Source: JANQKX01 sp039028695
Lineage (GTDB): Bacteria; Pseudomonadota; Alphaproteobacteria; Kiloniellales; Kiloniellaceae
Assembly: GCA_039028695.1 (NCBI GenBank)
Contig: JBCCHN010000067.1
Coordinates: 1 to 26,547 of the forward strand
Length of the DNA: 26,547 nucleotides
Direction: 5' to 3'
Positions 7,857 to 15,568 of this stretch are shown here, piece by piece. Under the pieces are notes generated by a model. It did not search any database. It saw only the letters and a program-made list of their open reading frames with translations, and was not told the origin of the DNA. The position numbers and the translations under genes are program-made. Every line of letters begins with the position of its first letter. Position 1 is the first letter of the stretch.

Positions 7857-9983
7857 ATGGTCATGGCCAAAGACATTTCCAAGATCCCGGTCGATCAATT
7901 GGACAAAACGCAAGCAACAGCGGAGTTGGCCCGGCTAGCAGCAGAGATCGCCTATCACGACCGGCGTTATCACCAAGAAGATGAACCGGAAATTTCCGAC
8001 GCGGACTACGATGGCCTGCGCCGGCGCAATGAAGCCATCGAACAGGCCTATCCAGAGCTGCAGCGCAATGATAGTCCCGGCAATAAGGTCGGCGCGGCTC
8101 CCGCTGGCGGTTTTGCCAAGGTGACCCATAAGGTGCCCATGCTCTCTCTGGGGAATGCTTTCGACCGGGAAGACGTGGCGGAGTTCTTGGCGCGCATTGC
8201 CCGCTTTTTGGGATTGGACAGCGCCCCAGATATCTTTGCAGAACCCAAGATCGATGGTTTGTCCTGCGCCATCACCTACGAGAAAGGTGTGCTGGTCCAG
8301 GCCGCCACGCGGGGCGACGGCACAACGGGCGAAGACATTACCGCTAATGTGCGAACAATCGATGACGTCCCGGAAAAACTAAAGGGACGTGGTTGGCCCG
8401 ACCGCTTTGAGATCCGCGGCGAGGTTTATATGACAAAGGCCGACTTTCAGGCCCTTAACCAGCGACAAGAGGCAGCCGGCAGCAAGGTCTTCGCCAATCC
8501 CCGCAACGCCGCCGCCGGGTCGTTGCGGCAGCTGGACTCCACCATAACGGCATCGCGCCCCTTGCACTTTTTCGGCTATGCATGGGGCGATATTTCAATG
8601 CCGCAACGAGAGGCCATGGGTGAAAGACTGATCGATGCACGGCAGTGCTTGCAAGCGTGGGGTTTTACCCTCAACGAGCCCTCCGCCCGCTGTGGCTCGC
8701 TGAAAGACTTAATGACCTATTACGATCGGATTCAGTCCGAACGGCCCGACCTGCCCTTTGATATCGACGGCGTCGTCTACAAAGTGGACCGTCTGGACTT
8801 GCAGGAACGTCTCGGTTTTGTCAGCCGGGCTCCCCGCTGGGCTACAGCCCACAAGTTCCCTGCCGAAAAAGCGGAGACACAGTTGGAGGAGATTTTGATC
8901 CAAGTGGGGCGTACCGGCTCGCTCACTCCCGTTGCCAAACTCACCCCCGTTACCGTCGGCGGAGTGGTGGTCTCCCGCGCGACACTCCACAACGAGGATG
9001 AGATCGTCCGCAAGGATATTCGCGAGGGGGATCGGGTCATTATTCAGCGCGCCGGCGATGTGATCCCGCAGGTGGTCGCCGTGCGTCCCGAACTAAGGGC
9101 GGACGGGGCCAAGGCCTATCGCTTTCCTGACCGCTGTCCCGAATGCGGCAGTCACGCAGAGCGCGACGAAGGAGAAGCCGTCAGGCGCTGCACCGGTGGA
9201 TTGATCTGCCCCGCCCAAGCCGTGGAGCGCCTCAAACATTTTGTCAGTCGCCACGCTCTGGACATTGAAGGACTGGGCGACAAGCAGATTAAGTTCTTTT
9301 TTGAAGAGGGGATGATTAAGAGACCCGGAGATCTTTTTCGGCTCGCCGAGAACGATCAGGGGTCGCTAAACCCTCTGCGGAACCGGCCGGGCTGGGGCAA
9401 GCTCTCGGTAGAGAACCTGTTCAATGCCATTGAGGTCGCGCGTGGCGGGATCTCCCTCGACCGATTGATTTATGGTTTAGGCATTCGCCACATCGGCCGG
9501 GAAAATGCCCGCTTGCTGGCCAAGACTTACGGGTCCTTGGATTCTCTGGCGGTCGCCATGGAAAAGGCCCAGGACCGAGACTCCGAAGCCTATCAAGAAC
9601 TGATCGCCATCGACGGTATTGGTCAGGCCGTCGCCGAGGCCCTGCTGGGCTTTTTTGGAGAAGAGCACAATCAAGAAGTCCTGGCCGACTTTAAGGCCCA
9701 AAAAGTGATCATTGAAAACTTTCAAGCACTCGACAGCAGCGGGTCGCCCGTGGCGGGGAAAACCGTGGTTTTCACCGGCAAGCTTGAAGCTTTAAGCCGG
9801 GATGAGGCCAAAGCACAGGCAGAAGCCTTAGGCGCCAAGGTGGCCGGATCCGTATCGAAAAAAACGGATTTTCTGATCGCGGGTCCAGGAGCCGGTTCCA
9901 AGGCCACCAAAGCTGCCGACTTGGGGGTTACCGTCCTTGATGAAGCTGGCTGGTTGAAGATGATTGGAAAAGAAGCACTATGA
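7857..9983 (+). CDS. ligA: NAD-dependent DNA ligase LigA
   Basis: LigA seals nicks at Okazaki fragments and repair sites, using NAD as the adenylate donor. The 708-residue product has every family domain: the Ia domain with YHDRRYHQEDEPEISDADYD (33-52), the adenylation domain with the AMP-accepting Lys131 in AEPKIDG, and an OB fold around 335-415. A four-cysteine zinc finger follows (C427, C430, C445, C451), then helix-hairpin-helix motifs at about 460-610 and a C-terminal BRCT domain (about 630-708). The start is ambiguous between ATG 7857 and ATG 7863; both sit behind a weak GGAA. It lies 15 bases after recN and its stop overlaps the next gene, which suggests one transcription unit. Confidence 0.97.
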   Translation: MVMAKDISKIPVDQLDKTQATAELARLAAEIAYHDRRYHQEDEPEISDADYDGLRRRNEAIEQAYPELQRNDSPGNKVGAAPAGGFAKVTHKVPMLSLGNAFDREDVAEFLARIARFLGLDSAPDIFAEPKIDGLSCAITYEKGVLVQAATRGDGTTGEDITANVRTIDDVPEKLKGRGWPDRFEIRGEVYMTKADFQALNQRQEAAGSKVFANPRNAAAGSLRQLDSTITASRPLHFFGYAWGDISMPQREAMGERLIDARQCLQAWGFTLNEPSARCGSLKDLMTYYDRIQSERPDLPFDIDGVVYKVDRLDLQERLGFVSRAPRWATAHKFPAEKAETQLEEILIQVGRTGSLTPVAKLTPVTVGGVVVSRATLHNEDEIVRKDIREGDRVIIQRAGDVIPQVVAVRPELRADGAKAYRFPDRCPECGSHAERDEGEAVRRCTGGLICPAQAVERLKHFVSRHALDIEGLGDKQIKFFFEEGMIKRPGDLFRLAENDQGSLNPLRNRPGWGKLSVENLFNAIEVARGGISLDRLIYGLGIRHIGRENARLLAKTYGSLDSLAVAMEKAQDRDSEAYQELIAIDGIGQAVAEALLGFFGEEHNQEVLADFKAQKVIIENFQALDSSGSPVAGKTVVFTGKLEALSRDEAKAQAEALGAKVAGSVSKKTDFLIAGPGAGSKATKAADLGVTVLDEAGWLKMIGKEAL

Positions 9984-10939
9984 GCAGACCCAGCCCAGAG
10001 GGCATTCCTAGTCTGGAAGACATTCAGGCCGCCGCGGAGCGGATCAAAGAGGCGGTGCGGCGAACACCCCTGTTGCGCACCAGGCACCTAAGAAACCCCA
10101 TCCACCCGGGCCTGAAAGTCAAACTCGAGTGCCTGCAGGTCACAGGCGCCTTTAAGGCCCGTGGGGCCAGCAACGCAATTCTCTCTTTGCCCGATGATGC
10201 CCTCGCGAAAGGGGTGGTAACCGCATCCGGCGGCAACCATGGCGAGGCCCTTGCCTATGCGGCCTGGGCCAAGGGCTGCGCCGCGACGATCTATTTGCCC
10301 GAGAGTGCTCCCCCTCACAAAGCAGAACGGGTTAGGGCCTGGAACGGGGAGGCGATCGTGATCGGAAAAGGCTGGGACGAGGCCAACCACGCAGCTTTGG
10401 AAAGGGCGGAAAGGGACGACCTCGCCTATGTTCATGCCTTTGGCGACTCGGCGGTGATCGCCGGGCAAGGCACGGTTGCCCTAGAAATCCTCAAACAGGA
10501 CTCCGCTTGCTCGACCATGATCGTTCCCATCGGCGGTGGCGGCCTGATGGCGGGCATGGCCCTTGCCGCCAAGGCCCTAAAACCGGACATCCGCTTAATC
10601 GGTGTTGAGCCGACGGGCGCCCCGACCTTGAAGGAATCCCTGGCCGCTGATCAGGTCATTACCCTGCCCGAGATTGCCAGCCAGGCCGGCACTTTGTCTC
10701 CTCGGCGGAGCGAAGAAATCAATTTTGAAGTCATCCGCAGGCATGTGGATGACATTGTCCTGGTGAGCGATGCGGAGATGCGCGAGGCGGCCCAGTGGTT
10801 GTGGTTCGAAATGGGAATCGCATCGGAGCTTTCCGGCGCGGCTGCACTGGCCGCGGTCATGACGGGTCGCGCCACCTGCCCGGACGATCAAGCGATGGCC
10901 GCGATCATCAGCGGAGCCGGTTCCGACGGCCTTGGATAA
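9980..10939 (+). CDS. PLP-dependent threonine/serine dehydratase-like enzyme (fold type II)
   Basis: This is a fold-type II pyridoxal-phosphate enzyme most like threonine/serine dehydratases and related hydroxyamino-acid ammonia-lyases or racemases. The PLP Lys is K59 in VTGAFKARGAS, the SGGNHG loop (83-88) contacts substrate carboxylate, and PIGGGGLMAG (about 183-192) is the glycine loop that cradles the cofactor phosphate. The length of 319 residues fits the catalytic domain alone, with no C-terminal ACT regulatory domain, so allosteric control as in biosynthetic IlvA is not expected. The ATG overlaps the ligA stop in an ATGA arrangement, which implies translational coupling. The substrate cannot be fixed from sequence; serine, threonine or 3-hydroxyaspartate are all possible. 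The next gene converges from the other strand only four bases away. Confidence 0.82.
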   Translation: MSRPSPEGIPSLEDIQAAAERIKEAVRRTPLLRTRHLRNPIHPGLKVKLECLQVTGAFKARGASNAILSLPDDALAKGVVTASGGNHGEALAYAAWAKGCAATIYLPESAPPHKAERVRAWNGEAIVIGKGWDEANHAALERAERDDLAYVHAFGDSAVIAGQGTVALEILKQDSACSTMIVPIGGGGLMAGMALAAKALKPDIRLIGVEPTGAPTLKESLAADQVITLPEIASQAGTLSPRRSEEINFEVIRRHVDDIVLVSDAEMREAAQWLWFEMGIASELSGAAALAAVMTGRATCPDDQAMAAIISGAGSDGLG

Positions 10940-10943
10940 GTCC

Positions 10944-12752
10944 TTAACCCGAAAAGGGTTCGGTCGCCTCGATAAGCCAGACACGGTCGCCGCCGGTCAG
11001 GGCTTTTTCATGGGTCTTTCTGACCCGTGCGTGGTAAGCATCCACCCACGCAATCTCTGTGGGAGAGAGCATGTCCACCTTAATTAGGCGCCGCGATAGG
11101 GGGGCTAGGGTAAGGGTCTCGAACTCCAGCATCTCCCGTTCCTCGCCGGGGCGCGCGGGGCTCTCGACCACCGCCACCAGATTTTCGATACGGATGCCGA
11201 ACGCACCGGTTTTGTAATAACCAGGCTCGTTAGAGACGATCATACCCGGCGCTAGAGCAACCGAATTGGGTACCTTAGAGATTCGTTGAGGCCCTTCGTG
11301 AACACTTAAATAGCTGCCCACCCCATGGCCTGTGCCATGGTCGTAGTCCAGGCCCCGTTGCCAAAGGAACTGGCGGGCCAGGACATCGAGCTGACTGCCC
11401 GTGGTGCCCTTGGGAAATCGGGCTGTGCCCAAGGCAATGTGACCCTGGAGGACTAGGGTAAATTTCTCGGCCATATCCTCGCTGGGCTCCCCCACCGGGA
11501 CTGTTCTGGTCACATCGGTCGTCCCATCCAAAAACTGCCCGCCTGAGTCGCACAGAAAGAGCTCGCCAAGACCTAGTTTGCGGTCACTTGCGGGTGATAC
11601 TCGATAGTGAACAATGGCCCCGTTCGGGCCGGACCCGGCGATTGTTTCAAAGGATTGATCGCGAAAGAGGTTATCTTCCCGACGCAGACCCGCCAGGTGG
11701 TCCGCCGCTTCGCTTTCCTTTAGCCCGCCGTCGGCCGCCCGACCCGGCCCTTCCTTATCGAGCCAGGCCAGGAACCGTGTGAGCGCCGCCCCATCACGGC
11801 GATGAGCGGCACGGGCGCCATCCAGCTCGACCGAATTCTTTTGTGCCTTGGGCAATTGGCATGGGTCAGGCGCATTCATTACCTGCGCCCCGGCCTCGTC
11901 CAAGATCTGATGGAGGCGGACCGGGGCGGACCCAGGGTCAAGCATGACCTTCTTTCCAGTCAGCGCGCGCAAGGCCGGCACCAGCGCCTCCGGCCGCTGG
12001 CTTGACACCCCATCCCCCAAATGGGCCGCCAATTCCGCTTGGTTGACCCTGTCCAGTTTCTTTGGATCAATAAACCAATCCACACGGCCATCCTCATAGA
12101 GAATGGCAAAAGACAGGGCGAAGGGTGTGCAATCCACGTCAGCACCCCGCACATTCAACAGCCAGGCAATGGAATCCGGCAAGGTAAGCACCGCCGCATC
12201 GGCCTTTTTTTCCTGAAGCCGTGATGCCATGTCCTGGCGCTTTTCAGCAGCCGGTTTTCCGGCATAATCAAGGGGATGAAGGGAGATAGCCGCACTGGGC
12301 CGGGCCGGTTGATCCATCCAGACCGCATCCAAGGGATTACTCTTAGTGGGGTAAAGGGTGGCCCCCACGGCCGCAACGGCTTGTTCCAAGGCTTTGACAC
12401 CGTTTTTACTGTGCAGCCAAGGGTCATAGGCAAGCTTTGCGCCCTGTTGCAGGTTCTCAGCCAGCCAAGCGCTCAAAGGCTCATCGGTAATGTGCCGAAA
12501 TTCAAAAAGATCGGGATCAACCTCGTCGCGAACCTGCAAGGTATAGCGGCCATCCACAAAAACCGCCGCCCGGTCAAGCAAAACGGCAGCCATGCCCGCT
12601 GAGCCCGTAAAACCTGTCAACCACGACAGGCGCTGGGCTTGGGGCGGCACGTATTCGCCTTGATGTTCGTCCACTCGGGGAACCAAGAAGCCTTCCAAAG
12701 AACAGGATTTTAGTTCACGTCGCAAAGCGTCCAAACGCTGGGACATTTCCAT
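10944..12752 (-). CDS. pepP: Xaa-Pro aminopeptidase (aminopeptidase P, M24B)
   Basis: Aminopeptidase P removes an N-terminal residue that precedes proline, using a two-metal centre. The 602-residue form is the large three-domain type with two creatinase-like N-terminal domains and a catalytic pita-bread domain, as in the eukaryotic cytosolic enzyme. The N-terminus has EGFLVPRVDEHQGEYVPP and LSWLTGFTGSAG. Family metal ligands appear as D402 in FLCDSGG, D413 in TTDVTRT, H476 in GTGHGVGS, E509 in SNEPGYY and E523 in IRIENL. The start is set at the ATG at 12752 because AAGGTGA lies about eight bases upstream; a GTG at 12770 would extend it by six residues but lies before that site. It is convergent with the dehydratase-like gene, whose stop is four bases away. 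Confidence 0.94.
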   Translation of the reverse strand: MEMSQRLDALRRELKSCSLEGFLVPRVDEHQGEYVPPQAQRLSWLTGFTGSAGMAAVLLDRAAVFVDGRYTLQVRDEVDPDLFEFRHITDEPLSAWLAENLQQGAKLAYDPWLHSKNGVKALEQAVAAVGATLYPTKSNPLDAVWMDQPARPSAAISLHPLDYAGKPAAEKRQDMASRLQEKKADAAVLTLPDSIAWLLNVRGADVDCTPFALSFAILYEDGRVDWFIDPKKLDRVNQAELAAHLGDGVSSQRPEALVPALRALTGKKVMLDPGSAPVRLHQILDEAGAQVMNAPDPCQLPKAQKNSVELDGARAAHRRDGAALTRFLAWLDKEGPGRAADGGLKESEAADHLAGLRREDNLFRDQSFETIAGSGPNGAIVHYRVSPASDRKLGLGELFLCDSGGQFLDGTTDVTRTVPVGEPSEDMAEKFTLVLQGHIALGTARFPKGTTGSQLDVLARQFLWQRGLDYDHGTGHGVGSYLSVHEGPQRISKVPNSVALAPGMIVSNEPGYYKTGAFGIRIENLVAVVESPARPGEEREMLEFETLTLAPLSRRLIKVDMLSPTEIAWVDAYHARVRKTHEKALTGGDRVWLIEATEPFSG

Positions 12753-12802
12753 ATCGGCTCTCACCTTCACCTAAAAAACAATCACCAATTTTCGCATTAC
12801 CC

Positions 12803-12833
12803 CTTGCAAGCTAAGAAGCCGACCGCCCCGTGG
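12803..12833 (+). promoter_or_regulatory. Candidate heat-shock-sigma (RpoH-like) promoter upstream of the DUF1127 gene
   Basis: CTTGCAA (12803-12809) is followed after 16 bases by CCCCGTGG (12826-12833), resembling the RpoH pattern CTTGAAA, 11-16 bases, CCCCAT. The predicted leader to the DUF1127 ATG would be about 185 bases. Nearby, TTAA-six bases-TTAA (12864-12877) resembles a CtrA site with a spacer one base short. Both are weak matches made by eye. Confidence 0.25.
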
Positions 12834-13025
12834 CAAGGCCGAATAGCCCTGGAAAACTCAAGGTTAACAACCGTTAAGACGCCATGCTCGGCACGCAATG
12901 CTGCAGTGCAGAATCATCGCTCGTAAGCCTTCACCAATCCGATCATATTAGCCTCATTCACATGGAAGGCGCTATTTCGCACCTGCAAAACGGCGCTGAA
13001 ATTTTAGGTATGACAGGAGACATCG

Positions 13026-13607
13026 ATGACACGCTTGACCGAAAAAGAGCAAATGGAAATTCGCAAGGCCAAAGACGCCGCGACTCCTTTTGTCGCGGGC
13101 AAGCAATCCGGCTTCGGGCTGCTTGCTCGTTTCACCGACTATCTTCAAAAACGCGCGGCCGTTACCAAGCTGTCCCAGCTCGACGACCGGCTTTTGAAGG
13201 ACATCGGATTGTGCCGGGCAGACATTCACCCGTTGGTTTACGGCAACAGCAACAACACGACCAGCCTCTTCAGGAGTCTGTCCACTAAGTTTGCCGACGC
13301 CCGTCGCCGACGCCGGACCATCCAGGGCTTGAACCAGCTCTCGGACCGTATGCTGGCCGACATCGGCGTGATGCGCGCCGACATCACTCCCCGGGTCGAC
13401 CAAATCATGGCCGGCATTACTGAAAACCAGGTCCTGGCCGATCTGACCCCGCGCCGTGATGTGGCCATTGAGCGCCCCGCGGCCATCTGGGGCGGCATCC
13501 TGCCTCAGGCCCTTTTGTCCGTGGCCTCTTACGTAGGCTTCGGGACACCGTCTGGCGACAGCAACAAAGCTGCCAACAACAACGGGAACCGCAAAGCAGC
13601 CGCGTAA
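13026..13607 (+). CDS. Protein with two DUF1127 (YjiS-like) units
   Basis: The 193-residue product carries two copies of the short DUF1127 motif. Unit one is at residues 49-67 (core LDDRLLKDIGLCRADI) and unit two at 102-120 (core LSDRMLADIGVMRADI); 13 of 19 positions are identical. Each is preceded by a basic or helical stretch (ARRRRRT before the second). DUF1127 proteins in alphaproteobacteria are usually 40-100 residues with one unit, and some are RNA-binding regulators, so a role in RNA metabolism or stress is an inference. The tail has a hydrophobic segment at about 153-173 (AIWGGILPQALLSVASYVGFG overlaps it) and an Asn/Ala/Lys-rich end. The ATG has AGGAG six bases upstream. The gene stands alone, with an intrinsic terminator 33 bases past its stop. 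Confidence 0.85.
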   Translation: MTRLTEKEQMEIRKAKDAATPFVAGKQSGFGLLARFTDYLQKRAAVTKLSQLDDRLLKDIGLCRADIHPLVYGNSNNTTSLFRSLSTKFADARRRRRTIQGLNQLSDRMLADIGVMRADITPRVDQIMAGITENQVLADLTPRRDVAIERPAAIWGGILPQALLSVASYVGFGTPSGDSNKAANNNGNRKAAA

Positions 13608-13640
13608 ACGGCTCTAAAAAATACGCGATTTCGCGACATC

Positions 13641-13670
13641 AACGGCGCCTCATCAGCAGGCGCCGTTTTT
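13641..13670 (+). terminator. Intrinsic terminator after the DUF1127 gene
   Basis: AACGGCGCCT (13641-13650) pairs perfectly with AGGCGCCGTT (13658-13667) around a seven-base loop. The T run formed with the stem end (TTTTT, then GTTTG) completes a classic rho-independent terminator. It is 33 bases downstream of the stop at 13607 and isolates this gene from the aminotransferase gene. Confidence 0.92.
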
Positions 13671-13724
13671 GTTTGGGCGATCCTCCTTTCATTTGAACCT
13701 CTTTTCCCTTGAGCCAGATTCCTT

Positions 13725-13753
13725 TTGGATAAGGCACGAGCATTGCTTAGAGT
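13725..13753 (+). promoter_or_regulatory. Candidate promoter for the D-amino acid aminotransferase gene
   Basis: TTGGAT (13725-13730) and TAGAGT (13748-13753) are 17 bases apart, matching three and four consensus positions. The implied start is near 13760, about 34 bases before the ATG at 13794. A promoter is needed here because the terminator at 13641-13670 precedes it, but the boxes are weak. Confidence 0.3.
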
Positions 13754-13793
13754 AACCGCGAAAAATATTTGAATGACGCAGGGGGCTCATACA

Positions 13794-14648
13794 ATGACTA
13801 GAATTGTGTATGTCAATGGGGAGTTTCTGCCCCTATCCGAGGCTAAGGTCTCGATTTTTGATCGGGGTCTTTTGTTTGCCGATGCGGTCTATGAGGTGGC
13901 GGCTGTGTTTGACGGCAAGATCATAGACTTTGAAGGCCATATCGCTCGCTTTCACCGCTCCATCGGCGAGCTGGAGATCCCGGCACCCCTGAGCAATGCG
14001 GAAATCTTAAGCGCCTTTCGCGCGCTGATTGCCCAAAACGGGATTGTCGACGGCCTGGTTTATATGCAGGTATCGCGGGGTGTTGCAGAAAGGGATTTCG
14101 ACTGGCCCGACGGCCTTACCCCTACCGTCTTCATGTTCGCCCAAAGCTTGCCAAAGGAAGAACGCGTGGCTGAACGGGAGGGCGTTGTCCTGCGGAGCGC
14201 GGAGGACCTGCGATGGGCGCGCCGCGACATCAAGACCGTCAACCTCTTGGGTCAGGCCCTAGCCAAGCGCAAAGCCCACAAAGAGGGCGGCTACGAAGCA
14301 CTCATGATCGACGGCGATGGCTTTGTTACCGAGTGCTCCAGCTCAAGCTTTTTCATGATCAAGGGCCAATCTGTGATAACCCGCCCCCTGTCCAAAGATA
14401 TCCTTCCTGGCGTTACCCGACAGGCGGTCTTGGCTTTGGCGGAGGAAAAGGACCTGGCCCACGAAGAGCGCCGCTTCACCCTGGCTGAGTGTTACGAGGC
14501 CGATGAAGCTTTCATTACAGCGGCATCGCTTTTTGTTTGCCCGGTAATTGATATCGACGGCCGGCCCATCAGTGGCGGGACACCTGGCCCTCTAACACGT
14601 CGGCTTCAAGATATCTACCGGGACTTTCGCCTGCAGCACGCCCAATAA
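13794..14648 (+). CDS. dat: D-amino acid aminotransferase-like enzyme (class IV PLP aminotransferase)
   Basis: This is a fold-type IV aminotransferase closest in pattern to D-alanine/D-amino acid transaminase, which makes D-glutamate or D-alanine for peptidoglycan. The start is the ATG at 13794, with CAGGGGG about eight bases upstream, giving 284 residues; an ATG at 13773 precedes that site. The PLP Lys is K147 in RRDIKTVNLL, with E180 in GFVTECSSSS and Y33 in LFADAVYEV. By offset from the Bacillus enzyme (Lys145 to K147, Tyr31 to Y33), its carboxylate-binding Arg98 corresponds to R100, but His100 corresponds to F102 (RDFDWP). Specificity may therefore differ; a branched-chain or 4-amino-4-deoxychorismate lyase-like activity is less likely but not excluded. 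Confidence 0.85.
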   Translation: MTRIVYVNGEFLPLSEAKVSIFDRGLLFADAVYEVAAVFDGKIIDFEGHIARFHRSIGELEIPAPLSNAEILSAFRALIAQNGIVDGLVYMQVSRGVAERDFDWPDGLTPTVFMFAQSLPKEERVAEREGVVLRSAEDLRWARRDIKTVNLLGQALAKRKAHKEGGYEALMIDGDGFVTECSSSSFFMIKGQSVITRPLSKDILPGVTRQAVLALAEEKDLAHEERRFTLAECYEADEAFITAASLFVCPVIDIDGRPISGGTPGPLTRRLQDIYRDFRLQHAQ

Positions 14649-14663
14649 GTCCGTTAGGCACTA

Positions 14664-15539
14664 TCAGCGGCGCAGAACCAAAATTGCCCAATCCCCCAAG
14701 GTGTAGCGTCGCACCAGCCTGAGGCCCAGCGCCCGATGCCGGGTCAGCACCATCGCTTCCTGAGACCGCAAGAGGCCAGAAAGGATCGCGGTGCCGCCCT
14801 GCTCCAAGTGATGCCATAAGGGTACGGCCATCTCGCAGAGGGGTTGGGCCAGAATGTTGGCAATGATCAGGTCATAGGGCCCGCCCGCGTGCACAAGCCC
14901 AGATTTGTATCCCTCGCTGACCCCGAGGCCTATCCGTCGGCCAAGTCGATTGATCATGGCGTTTTCCCGCGCTACCGCAACGGCAACCGGGTCGTTGTCC
15001 ACGGCGATCACGCGACCGGGCCAAAGGCTCGCTGCCGCCATAGCCAGGATACCCGAGCCACAGCCCATATCCAGAATTCGCAAGGGCTGTTTGAATTTAG
15101 CCAGATCGGACAGGGCCATCAGACAGCCCGATGTGGTTTCGTGACGGCCGGTCCCAAAGGCCGCATTCGCCTCGATCCTCAGAGAAATCTTACCAAAGGG
15201 TGGTGCCTCTGTGACGTGAGCGCCATAGATGTAAAAGCGTCCCGCTGTCACCGGCGGCAAATCGGCTTGACTCTTCGCCACCCAATCTACGTCCGGCAAG
15301 GCTTCGATTTTCCAAGACGGAACCGCTACGCCAGCAGCCGCTGACGTGTCCCTCAATAAAGATTCCAAATCGGTGGGATCTGGTGCCTCTTCCAAATAAA
15401 CGCGAATTTTAATGGGATCCGGTGGAGGGTCTTCCATCGCGTCCGTTACCACCGCACCGGCCAGAAGGCTCAAGGCATCCTCAAAAAGGGATAGATGGGC
15501 GGGTGCGACAAAGAGACTAAGACAAAAGCCAGTACTCAC
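14664..15539 (-). CDS. prmA: Ribosomal protein L11 methyltransferase PrmA
   Basis: PrmA is a SAM-dependent enzyme that trimethylates ribosomal protein L11. The 291-residue product has an N-terminal substrate-recognition domain (about 1-110, with WKIEALPDVDWVAKSQ) and a Rossmann methyltransferase domain. The family landmarks are AFGTGRHETT (127-136), SAM motif I DMGCGSGIL (157-165) and IIANILAQPL (about 225-234). The start is set at the GTG at 15539 because AGGGG lies seven bases upstream; a TTG at 15542 is in frame but only four bases from it. It lies 29 bases after uvrD/pcrA on the same strand, so they probably share a transcript. It converges with the aminotransferase gene, 15 bases from its stop. 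Confidence 0.93.
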   Translation of the reverse strand: MSTGFCLSLFVAPAHLSLFEDALSLLAGAVVTDAMEDPPPDPIKIRVYLEEAPDPTDLESLLRDTSAAAGVAVPSWKIEALPDVDWVAKSQADLPPVTAGRFYIYGAHVTEAPPFGKISLRIEANAAFGTGRHETTSGCLMALSDLAKFKQPLRILDMGCGSGILAMAAASLWPGRVIAVDNDPVAVAVARENAMINRLGRRIGLGVSEGYKSGLVHAGGPYDLIIANILAQPLCEMAVPLWHHLEQGGTAILSGLLRSQEAMVLTRHRALGLRLVRRYTLGDWAILVLRR

Positions 15540-15568
15540 CAATAATCCCCTGACAGCACGGCAACACT

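Noticed and set aside
10945..10960. AACCC-GAAAA-GGGTT hairpin at the convergent junction as a shared terminator
   Set aside because: The stem has only five base pairs, overlaps the end of pepP, and lacks a T run on either side.
13004..13403. Overlapping frames on both strands within the DUF1127 gene, and a plus-strand frame from 12884
   Set aside because: They conflict with the DUF1127 frame, which has a strong ribosome site and two conserved motifs.
13677..13690. GATCCTCCTTTC after the DUF1127 terminator, resembling the 3' end of 16S rRNA
   Set aside because: A short chance match with no other rRNA sequence nearby; a CCUCC-bearing small RNA would need its own promoter and structure, which were not seen.
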